A stretch of DNA of 64,000 nucleotides, from NCBI GenBank assembly GCA_963210315.1, contig OY723260.1, positions 1,674,001-1,738,000 on the forward strand, read 5' to 3'. Source of the DNA: Rhynchopus euleeides. Taxonomy: Eukaryota; Euglenozoa; Diplonemea; Diplonemida; Diplonemidae. The notes under the pieces are model-generated. The model searched no databases. It was given only the letters and a program-made list of their open reading frames with translations, and was not told the origin of the DNA. Both the position numbers and the translations under genes were made by a program. How positions within the stretch are numbered: the first letter of the stretch is position 1; the number at the start of each line of letters is the position of its first letter. Shown in pieces: positions 1 to 10,485 of the stretch.

Positions 1-1623
1 CTGGGCCATCAACGACGGAAGAAGCAAGCCGAAGGTGCGAGGCTGTGTGGTGTCGACGATAGAAAAGTGAACATTTAAACCGCGGGATGTGCGGAAAGTC
101 TGCAGGGCCACTGACGCGGTGTTGGTGTCCAACTCTTCGTCCACGAGGAATCTCGTATCCATCAATCGCGGACGCCTGAGCTTCACCGTGAGGGCCTCCG
201 CTTCGGGGGAGTCAACGCCCTCCAGAAGCGCCGCAGCACTGGTACGCGTCGGCTCCGTAATGGGAATTGACCTTGCTAGGCAGTCAAGCACTCGGAGGCA
301 GTAGTGTCCAGAACTGTATAGATCCCGTTGAACCCACCCTGGTACAAGCCCAATGTTGACGCCTCCGGTTGATTGGGCGAGCTTCATGGCGGTCAGCCAT
401 GGGGACAGTCGCCCGGCGCTGTCGAACGCGGCGACGTGGCACGCCCCTTCCCCGGTGTAGAAGGCGGCGTGGGGTGCAGGGGCGACAGGGGCGGCGGTGG
501 TAGCTGCAGGAGAGGCGGCCAGGGGATCCGGAGGAGGAGGCGGCGGCGCATCATGCGAAGCATCGACGTCGTGCCCGTCACCGTCCGATGCCTCACGTGC
601 GTACAGCACGAGTGCTGGCTTCGCGTTCGCACGATTGAACGGCGCCACAGAGCAATCCGTCACACGATCAGTCGTGATCGACTTCCACTTCAGAGTGGTG
701 GCGGGGCCACGAGCGCACAGCGTCTCCCAGGCGATCCCCTTCGCGAGGGTCAGCCCGGACTTTGTGCACGATGCACCGACAAACCGGTACCGGTGATTCA
801 CCGGCTGCACCGTGCCCACCTGCACCACCCCGTTGCCGTCAACGCCAAGCTCACGAAGGGCGGAGAGGTCTCTTAATTCCTTGACGTTGACGGTTTCCGC
901 AAGCTCCGTCAGGTGCTTCTGCTTCTCGCCGGATGCAGAAAACCGCTGCGTCGAGAGGAACAGGAGGTGCGGGGCCTTCTCGACGCAGAACTGCGCAGCC
1001 CGGACAGCACCACATGTGCACGGACCTTGCTTCTCCATAAATTGAGAAGCAACGCGCTGCACCTCGTCCTTCACGACGCCCAACATCACAACCATGCTGT
1101 CTGTAATAGCTGTGCGGAACTCACCACAAGATGGGCAGCTGTAGACGGTGGCGCTTTTGGTGGTGCAGAGGTGCTTCAGGTGCGGGTGTTTGTGTCCGAG
1201 GGCGGAGAGACTGACGTCAGGGTTGGGTCGCTGCGGGTCCTGCGAGGTGATCATCTGGGGCTCGTTCTCATCGGGGGTTGTGCTCCGCAGGGACTGGAGG
1301 AGGTTGCTCAATACACCTTGGCACTCCCGCAGTACTGTACATGCCAGCAGCTGGAGGATAGTTACAAAGCTGCCACTCCCCGACGCCACCCCCCTACTGG
1401 CCCCTTCAGGCCTGAAAGCCCAAAAGCTCCCGGAGATTTTTGCAGTTGTGCGCACCATATTCGCGGAGTACGTGAGGTTGGGTGAGTGTGAGGTCAGGGT
1501 CCTGTCGAAGGGTAGTCGAGTGGGAATAAATAGGGAGGTCCTCAGGAGTGCAATACAACAGCAATACACAGGCAACACACCAGCAACACGCAAACCGAGG
1601 CAAGAGGAGGTGGGCGGGGTCAT
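1..1623 (-). CDS. USP-like (peptidase C19 fold) protein, partial, probably catalytically degenerate
   Basis: I translated the minus strand codon by codon. One frame stays open from before 1623 to position 1, so the gene runs off the left edge. Candidate ATGs end at 1623 and 1458; no start is certain. A CPSC pair at 1126-1137 and a CTC pair at 1012-1020 are spaced like the zinc ribbon inserted in ubiquitin-specific proteases. They are followed by a P-x-L-L-F-L-S-T-Q-R-F block (about 940-980), then Y-R-F (781-789), a Trp (685-687) and ALVLYARE (about 585-612), the order seen in the USP palm. The catalytic Cys box and the Gly-His-Tyr box are not recognisable, so a protease function is doubtful. 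A Pro/Ala linker (about 440-540) leads into a second unidentified domain. It lies antisense to the ATPase gene on its right, possibly inside that gene's upstream intron. A transposon-encoded protein is an alternative. Confidence 0.42.
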   Translation of the reverse strand, partial: MTPPTSSCLGLRVAGVLPVYCCCIALLRTSLFIPTRLPFDRTLTSHSPNLTYSANMVRTTAKISGSFWAFRPEGASRGVASGSGSFVTILQLLACTVLRECQGVLSNLLQSLRSTTPDENEPQMITSQDPQRPNPDVSLSALGHKHPHLKHLCTTKSATVYSCPSCGEFRTAITDSMVVMLGVVKDEVQRVASQFMEKQGPCTCGAVRAAQFCVEKAPHLLFLSTQRFSASGEKQKHLTELAETVNVKELRDLSALRELGVDGNGVVQVGTVQPVNHRYRFVGASCTKSGLTLAKGIAWETLCARGPATTLKWKSITTDRVTDCSVAPFNRANAKPALVLYAREASDGDGHDVDASHDAPPPPPPDPLAASPAATTAAPVAPAPHAAFYTGEGACHVAAFDSAGRLSPWLTAMKLAQSTGGVNIGLVPGWVQRDLYSSGHYCLRVLDCLARSIPITEPTRTSAAALLEGVDSPEAEALTVKLRRPRLMDTRFLVDEELDTNTASVALQTFRTSRGLNVHFSIVDTTQPRTFGLLLPSLMAQ

Positions 1624-2138
1624 CCTGCGGAGTCTCCAGTTGGCCAGCAAGGCGAACTGTACGGGGGAGAGACTTCCCTTCCATCCTTGTGTGCGCCCTG
1701 TCGACTGGGAAAATCTTAGAAAAAAAAATTTCCTCTGCGAAAAACCCTTAGAAAAAAAAATTTCCCTTACAAAATTCTTAGAAAAAAACTTTTTTTCCCC
1801 GTACAAAAGTTCTTAGAAAAAAAGTTCAGAATCCTGAAAGTGGGGAACCAGCCCCCCAGTTAGGAACAGCCCTGTTCCCGGATTTATACTTTTTTTTTTC
1901 CCCCCAGACCAGCAACATAGGCAACTGCTGGTCTCGAGACCAGCTGGACCCCCCAAGCTACATGCCTGTTTGCAGTGTCCCTGTTTTTGGAATAATGTGT
2001 GTTTCACTGCAGCGCTGCCAACAGCCCAGTGTTTACTGCCACAAGCAAGATTGTTTGCGTAGCTAATTATCCATTTGTAGGAACCCCCTCTCTGCGTGTG
2101 CCCCACCCTTCTGTATTGCCATCGCCTCCCACACACAG

Positions 2139-5100
2139 CTGGCCCATCATGCTGATGATCGACGACATCAAGAGCCTCGACTACGCGTCTCTCTACTTCG
2201 TTGTGTGGGCACTCGACCGCGGGTGTGCCACAATCTACACCGAGCGCATCAGCATCACCGACAAGGGCACAAACCACCACAGCCCCGGGGATGACACGAC
2301 AAAGGTTGCCGCATTTGGCAACGTCGCAGGCGCATCCATGTCCGTCACACGCCGGTCGGAGAACCCACGTGATGACATCGCATCGCACAGCACCAGCAGC
2401 GACGGGGGCCCGCTGTCAATGCTCGACCTGTCGGGCACTGCGCGCAACGAAGACATCTCGGCGCTGCGGCACAAGCTCTACGAGGCTGAGGGGCAGCGCA
2501 TCATCCGGCTGGAGCCCATGACACGCCCACAGCACGACAGGCTCCTCAACTACCTCTTCCTCTACGACGTGGATCCCGACCTCTCTGGGAAGCTCTACGT
2601 CAAGACGGGCGGCATCCCCGGCTTCACCGCACAGATCTGCGCCAACCTCATCGAGGGGAACCACGTGTCGGTGCGCAACGCACAGGTCGTGCTCGCGAAG
2701 AAGGGCCGCCTTGAGGAGAAGGCGGTGCACTTCGTGAAGGGGCTTGAGGCGCACGTCCTCACCCTCGTCGAATCACTTCCGGAGGAGGCGAGGGTCGGGC
2801 TGCACGTCTGCGCCGTACTGCAGATCGACGGCACCTTTGAGTACGCCGTCTTCAAGGCGATGATGGAGCGCCTCAGTGAGGACCCCGATTCCGCCCTGCG
2901 TGTGCTGATGCAGGCAAACCTGATTGTCCAGACCTTGGTCAACAGGGACCGCCCCCCACACTCCGACGACGTGCAGCCGGTGTCGCCACCTCTGCCAAAA
3001 TCGACTGCGAACGATGCGGATCGGCGGAGCAAGGGGAGCCGCGCGTCGACACCGATGATGCCTGGCGACAGGCAGTCGCCCACCGCCATGCTCCCTGTCC
3101 AGATGTACTGCCCCTCCACGTCGATGGATGCGCTGAATGAGGACGGGCTGCGGAGCGGCGGGGAGAGGCACCTCATATTCACACAGCAGCTGGCGCGGGA
3201 TGCGATCTACCTGACGCTGCTGCAGAGCGTGAGGAAGCAGTACCACTCCTCTGCTGCGGACATCATCGTAGAGCAGGAGCGGGACCAGCAGTGCGGGCAG
3301 CGCAAGGCGCTTACCTCGCAGCGACTCTTCTACCATCTCTCACGCTCTGGGAAGAACACACCCTTCCGCTACTGCTACTCTGCCTTCATCGCCGCGATCG
3401 GGTCGAATAAGATTGACATCGCGATGAACTACCTCGACAGCGTGTCCGATGGGGGCACCACCCTCACGGCGTATGAGGAGGTGATGTACTTCTTCAACAA
3501 GCTGGCATGTGTCAACGAGATGGGGCGCGAGGAGGACTTCCTGGAGCCCAGCAACACCGACAGCGTCATCGAGGGCGTGCAGCAGTTCCAGGCGAAGGAA
3601 CGGTCCACCCGGAAAGTCCCGGGGGGTGACGCCCGGCGAGCACCCCAACGCAAAGGTGCAGGGAAGCGCGGCTTCTTCGCGTGCTGCTGCGGCGGTGGGG
3701 AGGCCGAGGATCCACACGAGGCGTACCTTGATGGGATGGAGAACAGCAGCCTCGGCCGTGGCAACAGCGAACTCTCGATGCGCAACGTGGGGGGCGATGA
3801 CGAGGTCATCTCGCAGCGCTACGGCGCCGACCTCCACCAGGATATGTACGCCTCCCTGTCGGCCTACTCGGGGAAGCCCCTCACGTCCTCCTCCCCTCGG
3901 ACCGGCGATCCTGCGAAGAAGCTGGGGCCGCACGCAACGGATGCGGTGGCAAAGCAGGAGGTAGTAGTGCTCTTCTACACGCTCCTCGCGGAGCTGCGGT
4001 TCGCCAAAGGGGACAAGGCGCAGGTCTCCGCCGCGGTGGCGCGGGTTGCGGATGCGCAGCGCGCGCTGGCGCGGATGGATTACTCCGCAGGGTCCAGCGT
4101 GTTGGGGCTGAACCCGCAGGAGTCTGCGCTTGAGATGGATGTGAAGTTCCTCATCGACGAGAAGTCCCGTACGGCGCAGGCGCGCCAGGCGCGCTCCACC
4201 TCCTCAAACCGCCTCACCACCACCTGCATGTTCGGCGCCATGTCGGCGTTTAAATTCCCCGACATCTTAAGACTCCTCTCGCAGCACGGCTACACCTCGC
4301 AGCACAACATGCACAAAACCCTGGTCCAGCTCCCCGGCCTCCACAAGCGCCCCCAGGAGCCCATCATGCTTGTGGTGCACGGGAAGTTCCGCCTCAGCCT
4401 CCACGGCTTGATGCGCAGCATGCAGGTCGTCGGCTACATCCTCCAGGGCGACAGCGCCAACGCGAAGGGCTGCATCGACGAGCTGCGGGAGTGCGGCAGC
4501 CCCAAGTGGTCCCTCTCCGCGCTGCATCTGAAGAGCATCGCGAGAGGGTTCATGCTGGTCGACGGGCTGGGGGGGTACGCCACCAACAAGCTGACCCTCC
4601 TGTCGAAGATGCAGAAAGCTGGCCTCTCTGCGCTCGCCACGGAGACACAAGCGAGCATGCTCTCGGGTTGCGGGTTTGCCGACATCGTCATGGAGGTGCT
4701 CCACACCGCGTGCACCAAGAGCGAGGTCTCACTCGCGACAGCGCTGGAGGACCTGGAGAAGCAGGCAGGCATCGCCACACCCCACCTGGGCCTTGCGGTG
4801 CTGTCCGTCGTGGATCGTATCGCGGCCCAGGTGAGCAACCCCTCAGGCGTGACCCCGCCTGCCGTGAACCTGCCTTCCCCGCCTGAGCGGAAGCTCTCCG
4901 GGCCTCCGAATGCCGACATGCTGCAGCGTGCGGTGAAGCTTCTCAAACGGGTTGCGGAGTGGTTCCCCGTGTTCGAGCCGTGTGCCCTCCTCTATGAAGG
5001 TATCGCGCCAGCCGGGAAGCAGCCGGTCCTGCAGCGGTTTGAGGACTGCATCGTCGCAGCGAGTCGATACGGCATGAAGGGGTCGATCTTTGTGTGGCGT

Positions 5101-6098
5101 GCAAGGTATGGCGGCACAGAAGAGCGGGGGGGGGGCGTGTGTGTGTGGACAGTGGAAATCACATCAAGAGCAAGCTCGGTGTGTGTGTCGACACTAATTT
5201 AAAAAGATTCACGTGTGTGTGTGAGTGTGGCTAAATCATAATACCGTATACGTAAATATTATGGAACGTAAATATTATGGAACGGGCCCATTTTTGGCCG
5301 GTCCGTTCCATAATATTTACGTTCCAAAATATTTACAGGGCCAGTTCGGGACTCGGTGGTGAGGACGGCTTGCGTCAGGAATCGCGCGAAAAGTGCACGA
5401 GTAGGTCCCGTCAGGGACTCTGTACGCCGTCCGATCACCTGGTCCAAGTCCCCGAGTCGCAGAAAGCCCTGTAAATATTATGGAACGAAAAAAATCTGGA
5501 ACGCCAACCCACCAGCGTTCCAAAATATTTACGTTCCATAATACCGTATACGTAAATATTATGGAACGTAAATATTATGGAACGGGCCCATTTTTGGCCG
5601 GTCCGTTCCATAATATTTACGTTCCATAATATTTACAGGGCCAGTTGGGGACTCGGTGGTGAGGACGGCTTGCGTCAGGAATCGCGCAAAAAGTGCACGA
5701 GTAGGTCCCGTCAGGGACTCTGTATGCCGTCCGATCACCTGGTCCAAGTCCCCGAGTCGCAGAAAGCCCTGTAAATATTATGGAACGAAAAAAATCTGGA
5801 ACGCCAACCCACCAGCGTTCCAAAATATTTACGTTCCATAATATTTACGTTCCATAATATTTACGTTCCAAAATATTTACGTATACGGTAAATAGGCAAC
5901 CCCTTCCCCATGCCCCACTGCACTGCTGTTATCTGCCTCCCCCCTGACAGGACGCACTTGCTGCTCGCGCGGACCTTGCAGGAGGAACATCTCTCGTCTA
6001 TTACCGACCTGCTGGCCAGCTACACAAAGAACGGCTTCCACAGCCCTGCAGAGTACAGCGCTCTGGAGGCAGCCGAGCTGGGGCTGAAGAATAGCTGA
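2139..6098 (+). CDS. ADCY10-like AAA/STAND ATPase, 3' part of gene (two exons)
   Basis: Exon 2139-5105 starts after a CACACAG acceptor, and exon 5951-6098 starts after CCCTGACAG and ends in TGA. The donor is AAG|GTATGG at 5105/5106 and the phases match, giving 1037 visible residues. The exon opens with W-P-I-M-L-M-I-D-D, a Walker B strand followed by S-L-D-Y-A-S, as in the NTPase half of soluble adenylyl cyclase and related STAND ATPases. An L-E-P-M-T stretch and K-T-G-G-I-P-G-F (about 2500-2630) and F-T-Q-Q-L-A-R-D-A-I-Y...R-K-Q-Y-H (about 3175-3245) match conserved blocks of that family. The P-loop and any cyclase domains must lie in exons left of the window. A Cys cluster F-F-A-C-C-C-G-G-G (about 3670-3700) sits in a low-complexity insert. 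The intron carries a MITE (5244-5888) and a LINE scrap. Frame-supported and long; the family call is by motif only. Confidence 0.72.
5130..5232 (-). mobile_element. LINE 3'-UTR fragment, extremely 5'-truncated
   Basis: The reverse complement closely matches the sequence just after the ORF2 stop of the full-length LINE (about 50225-50325): CACACGTGAATCTTTTTA, the TAGTGT-GACACACACCGAG run, and CTCTTGATGTGAT. Only the 3' UTR is present, as expected for a dead-on-arrival insertion. Confidence 0.55.
5244..5888 (+). mobile_element. TA-target MITE with an exact 300-bp internal duplication
   Basis: The termini are CCGTATACG...CGTATACGG, flanked on both sides by TA (5242-5243 and 5889-5890). Subterminal copies of TAAATATTATGGAACG occur in both orientations. 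The unit starting at 5244 begins again at 5544, a 300-bp step with only a few differences, so two copies are fused through a shared terminus. It is non-coding and lies in the intron of the ATPase gene. A third, inverted copy is at 53835-54164. Confidence 0.8.
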
Positions 6099-8170
6099 GT
6101 CGCTGGCCAATCTGTCTTGAGACATTCCGTTGCCTCGCCCATTTTTTCTTGCAGGGGGTATTTCGATACCGCGGGGCCCGGCAGGGGAGGGGGGGTGGGG
6201 AGGGGGCAACATACACCGCGATATCTCTGCCTGCTGGTGCCCGGCGGGAGGGGGGGTGGGGGGTGGTGGTGCGGTGGCTTTTTCTCGTGTTTACACACCA
6301 AGCATACACACACACCCTCCCCTCCCTCTCTCTCTTCGCCCGGCCCCGTGCTGGCGCTTCTTCTTCCCCGCCACCGTCACAACGTATTCCAATGCACTCT
6401 GTGTTGCGCATCGGAATCCATTGCTTTTTCCTTGAGATGACTGAACTGCTCCTCCTCGTCCCGCCCCTGCGCTTATTTTAGTTCTGGTTTCCCCCCCCCC
6501 CCCTCAGTGTGGTAGTTTCCAATTTTTCTGCTGGCTGTTTCTTTTTCCAACCGGTGTGTGGTGCTTTCTTCTTCTTCAGAGAAGCCCCGGTTTCTCTGTG
6601 CTGGCGAATGCACGGTGAGGTAGTGTCTTTGGTGCGGTGTGGCGGGTTCACGTTTGTCGGCTCACACACAGATCCTGAGCTGTGCATTTTTGTCAAAAAA
6701 TGACCCCCCCACACACACACATACATGCCGTGATTTCGCAGGCACTTTGTTACGCATTTTATTGGACGATACAACTGGCAGAAAACGCAAATGCCCCTTC
6801 TTTCACCATGAATCATGAATCATCCCGGGCACAACCTCCGTCTGTTTTTTTTTCTCCATCTCATTTCTAACCCGCGCTGCCTTCAGTCTCACAGACATAC
6901 GCCTCTCACAATCCTGCAATAGAGTGCGTTTAGGGCTTATCCTGCTGCCCGACACCCCCCGATCTAGCCTCGGATGGAGGAGCGATGTCGTCTTTGCCTG
7001 ATCCCGACACCGCTCTCCCCCCCCCCCCCTAGGGAAAACCTTAAGGGGGGAAAATTACGGGATTTTTCACATAGGCGAGGAACACGCACAAAATGGCTGT
7101 AAACTTGAAACCCCGGCCCCTGGGAGTATTTGGGGGCGGTCTGGGTGGTTGTTGGGGGTATTTGGCCACTTCTGAGCCAATCCGTGACCATGCTCAAAAA
7201 AGTGTCATGGTTTGGTTCCGGCCCCCTCATCCGAACCACCCTTCCAAGCCCGTCCCGCCCAACTTGCCCGCAACATTCCGCCTTTTCTTGTCTTGGGTGG
7301 GCACTGATGCCTCCGGTTCAATTTGGGAGCAAATGAGTGTGACAAGCTTGGGAAGGGGCGTCTTCTCGCCAGCATTTCCTGATAACACTTGCTGCAGCGT
7401 CCACCGACCACTGCGCCTGGCGGTTTGTACACCGAATCAGGCTTTGGAACCCACACCGGCATATTTTCCAAAGACGCCAGTCCCAAACCCCACTCGCGCA
7501 CCGTCTCCGGCCTCTCCTTTCCATCTGCGGCTGAGTTCCCCAGCATTCTGGCCGTCGTCCGGCATCTCTTTTAGCTCTTTCAGTGCTGCAATGAAGCGCG
7601 TAAGTGGGGGTGATGGTGCAGAGGACGGGGATCATCGCCGCTGAGAAGTGCCACTGCAGTGCCGTAGAGCCGGGGTGACACAGTTGATACACCACACCCA
7701 CTTCGCTGTTGCCGTTTCCCCTGATGAAGTTCCCGATGCATCCGACACCTCGGGGAGGGCACATAATAACGCCTCCCGAGCGACGCCCTTGCATTCGCAG
7801 ACACACCCCGGTCTTGTTGAGGATATTGGCAGAAACCTGACAGAACACTCGCTGAAATGCCATTTTTTTGGCCCGGTAGTGCCCAGATGCCTCATCAGAG
7901 GCGGCAGAACGTGGTACATGACGGGGGATGTTGATGGCGCAGGTGACAGGGTGCTCGGGAGACTCAGCCGGGGAGGGGTTCGGTACCAAACCATGACATT
8001 TTTTTCGACACAGCGTTTCAGCCGCGTTCCGGGGCACCAAAGTGGGTGTCCCACACCCAGGGGCGGTTTCTGGGGTGGTCTGGCCACTTTTTCAGCATTT
8101 TTGGAGGGTTTATGGTGGAAAATTGCCTATGTCGAAAAATGTCGTAATTTTGACGGATTTCGGTACCTTA
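6099..8170. other. Gene-poor spacer with low-complexity runs and a weak inverted repeat
   Basis: This follows the TGA of the ATPase gene. It contains G/C homopolymers (6484-6503, 7019-7030) and CA-rich tracts. A short inverted repeat around a CATGGTTTGGT-like core links about 7205-7230 with about 7970-8000 and may mark an old TIR element of roughly 0.9 kb. Overlapping 180-240 codon frames at 7093-8087 have no recognisable domain or consistent coding character, so I call no gene. Confidence 0.4.
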
Positions 8171-10483
8171 CACGGTGGCCTGGTCAGACCCTGACCAGGT
8201 CAAAACCTGGTCAAATCTTGACCAGGTCATACCTGGTCATTGACCAGGTATGACCTGGTCATGACCATGTCATACCTGGTCATGACCAGGTCATTTTCAC
8301 TCATTTTAACCGGGGGGAACATGTTGAGTGGCCAAGCAGGGGGGACAATTCGCATATTCCGGACTCTCTCCGGCCGTTGTGGAAAGTATGAGTCAAAAGG
8401 GTTCAACCATACCCCGAGTCGAGAAAGAAGTCGAAGCTTGAATCATGTTGGGCACAAGGGGAAAATGGTCAAAATTGGCCCAAAATTACCAATAAAATAT
8501 GCTGCAGTGCAGGGGGGTGGCGGGGGAGGGGAGGGTGGGGTCGGCGACGAAACTTGATGATCAGCAGCTTTCTGCCTTCTTCCGCTTCTTCACATTCTTC
8601 TCCTTCTTCCTCTTCTTCGGGATCTTCGTTGTCGTCGTCGGCTTCACAGGCCAGTGCTGCCTTGCGTAACACGCCGTCCTTCGCATCCTGGGTGTGGATC
8701 GGCGGCTGCTTGTCGCAGAGGCAAATACGGAGACCACGCGGTTTGTTGCAGGCAGCATCGCCAGTCAGTAACCAGCCATCGGAACACTTGCCGAGCGAAT
8801 CGATCGGGCCGACAGGGGTTACTCGACTGCTACCGAGAGCCCTGAGACGGTGCCGAAACGAATTGAAGTTTTTCATCCATACGGGACCCGCTGCCATGCA
8901 CTTCCCGCACAACGATATGACATTGTATTGCAAGAGGGTACACGAAGATTCTTGCGGGGTCGTTGCCGAAACTGGCATAGTTTGCCAGCTCGAACACCAT
9001 CAGGTCCCTCTCCCGGAAACAAGCAGATGTTGTCCTGGCCCGCGATTTCCTCTCCCCATTCTCCCTCTCGAACGCTTCGTCGGAGAGGTGGCAGTTCTGA
9101 GGATCCTGAGGGTCCTGAGGCATTCAAGGCAGGGCACTCCCTTCTCCATTCTTTTACACTCTTTGAAAAGAGTCACAATCAGATGTGGTCAACCGTTACG
9201 GCACTGCCGATGGGACTCTCGTCCTCTGGCACGCCCGCTGGTCGGGCTTCTTTGTCACCACCGCCTGCCTCATCACCGCGTTCACCAACTGGATGTCGAT
9301 GGTCACGACACCCTGCCCCTGCGTTGCCTGTGGTGTTGCCCCCACCGCCACAATGAACGGATCCGGAATGTGAAACGTTCGGGCGTGCAGACCATTCGGA
9401 ACCTCGCTCTTGTAGGGCAGGTCCCTCATGACCGTGACAGTCATGACCGATCCGTCGAGGACAGGTGGGTGCTCGTCGGGCACGTCAGCTCCCGGACCTA
9501 CCTCTACGATGATCCGGTAGAAGAGGACGTCTGCTATCGAATGCCTCCCGATCTGCGTGATGGGGGGGGGTTCGGGGTCAGTTGTTTTTCAGCTGCCTTC
9601 GAAGAAGTACTGCCCACCGCGCTTTGAGCGGTGGGCAGCCTCTTCATATCGGTTCCCAGCACCTCATCCGAGCACCCCGCTTCCGTCAGCACCTCGTACT
9701 CAGACGAGTTCTTGTCGGCGCTCGTGAGGCGCTTCATGCCGCCTCCGACGCGCGTTGCCAGAGACACGCATGGAGTAGACTGCGGGCAGTGTCCTGGCCT
9801 TCTTCTTGTCGGCCTCTTCACTCCGTGTCAGCTTCCTGCCCCACTCCTTGTCAAAGTGGGTGGTGCGATGGCTTTTCAAACAGCGCCGCGAGGCTGCTGT
9901 GAAACAGCTCGACGCCTTCTGCGTGGCCTGGGATGATGCAGACCTCCTCGACATTTTTTTGGGATACCACCAGGGGGAGGGACCCGGTGTGAGGCACTTG
10001 AGTGCGTCCAGGCGGGCAGGGAACCTGGGCAGGGGGCAGGGGGCCTCATTCCTTTTTGGTAATTTTGGGCCAAAGCTGCTGATCATCAAGTTTCGTCGCC
10101 GACCCCACCCTCCCCTCCCCCGCCACCCCCCTGCACTGCAGCATATTTTATTGGTAATTTTGGGCCAATTTTGACCATTTTCCCCTTGTGCCCAACATGA
10201 TTCAAGCTTCGACTTCTTTCTCGACTCGGGGTATGGTTGAACCCTTTTGACTCATACTTTCCACAACGGCCGGAGAGAGTCCGGAATATGCGAATTGTCC
10301 CCCCTGCTTGGCCACTCAACATGTTCCCCCCGGTTAAAATGGGTGAAAATGACCTGGTCATGACCAGGTATGACATGGTCATGACCAGGTCATACCTGGT
10401 CATGACCAGGTCAGATTTGGTCATGACCTGGTCAGATTTGGACCTGGTCAAAACCTGGTCAGTCAGCTGACCAGGCCACCGTG
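8171..10483. mobile_element. DNA transposon, CACGGTGG family, with TGACCAGGTCA-type subterminal arrays
   Basis: The left end (8171) is CACGGTGGCCTGGTCAG and the right end (10483) is its inverted counterpart. Inverted arms of about 390 bp (8171-8560 and 10086-10483) match almost completely. Each arm carries an array of CCTGGTCATGACCAGG-type palindromes next to the terminus, then a unique part. The flanks are TA on the left and TG on the right, so the TSD is imperfect. The 1.5-kb core holds fragmentary minus-strand reading frames (about 8560-10070), some acidic (Glu/Asp-rich near 8580-8650) and some basic (about 9760-9900). They may be exons of an unidentified element gene. The long plus-strand frame at 8554-9627 looks like their shadow. 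No transposase motif was recognised. Confidence 0.72.
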
Positions 10484-10485
10484 TG

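Larger units (their letters stand above)
5106..5950 (+). other. Intron of the ADCY10-like ATPase gene, filled with mobile DNA
   Basis: GT-AG intron (GTATGG...CCCTGACAG) joining two in-phase coding exons. Without the inserted MITE (645 bp) and the LINE-derived scrap, little more than 100 bp of original intron is left, so most of its length is transposon-derived. Confidence 0.7.

Noticed and set aside
5103..5202. Apparent C-terminal extension of the ATPase exon to a stop at 5202
   Set aside because: It runs past a good GT donor into LINE-derived repeat, while a phase-matched exon with family-like sequence follows at 5951.
8554..9627. 357-codon plus-strand frame inside the 8171-10483 element
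   Set aside because: Ser-rich start and His/Arg/Pro-rich body look like the shadow of acidic and basic minus-strand segments; no motif and no consistent coding character.
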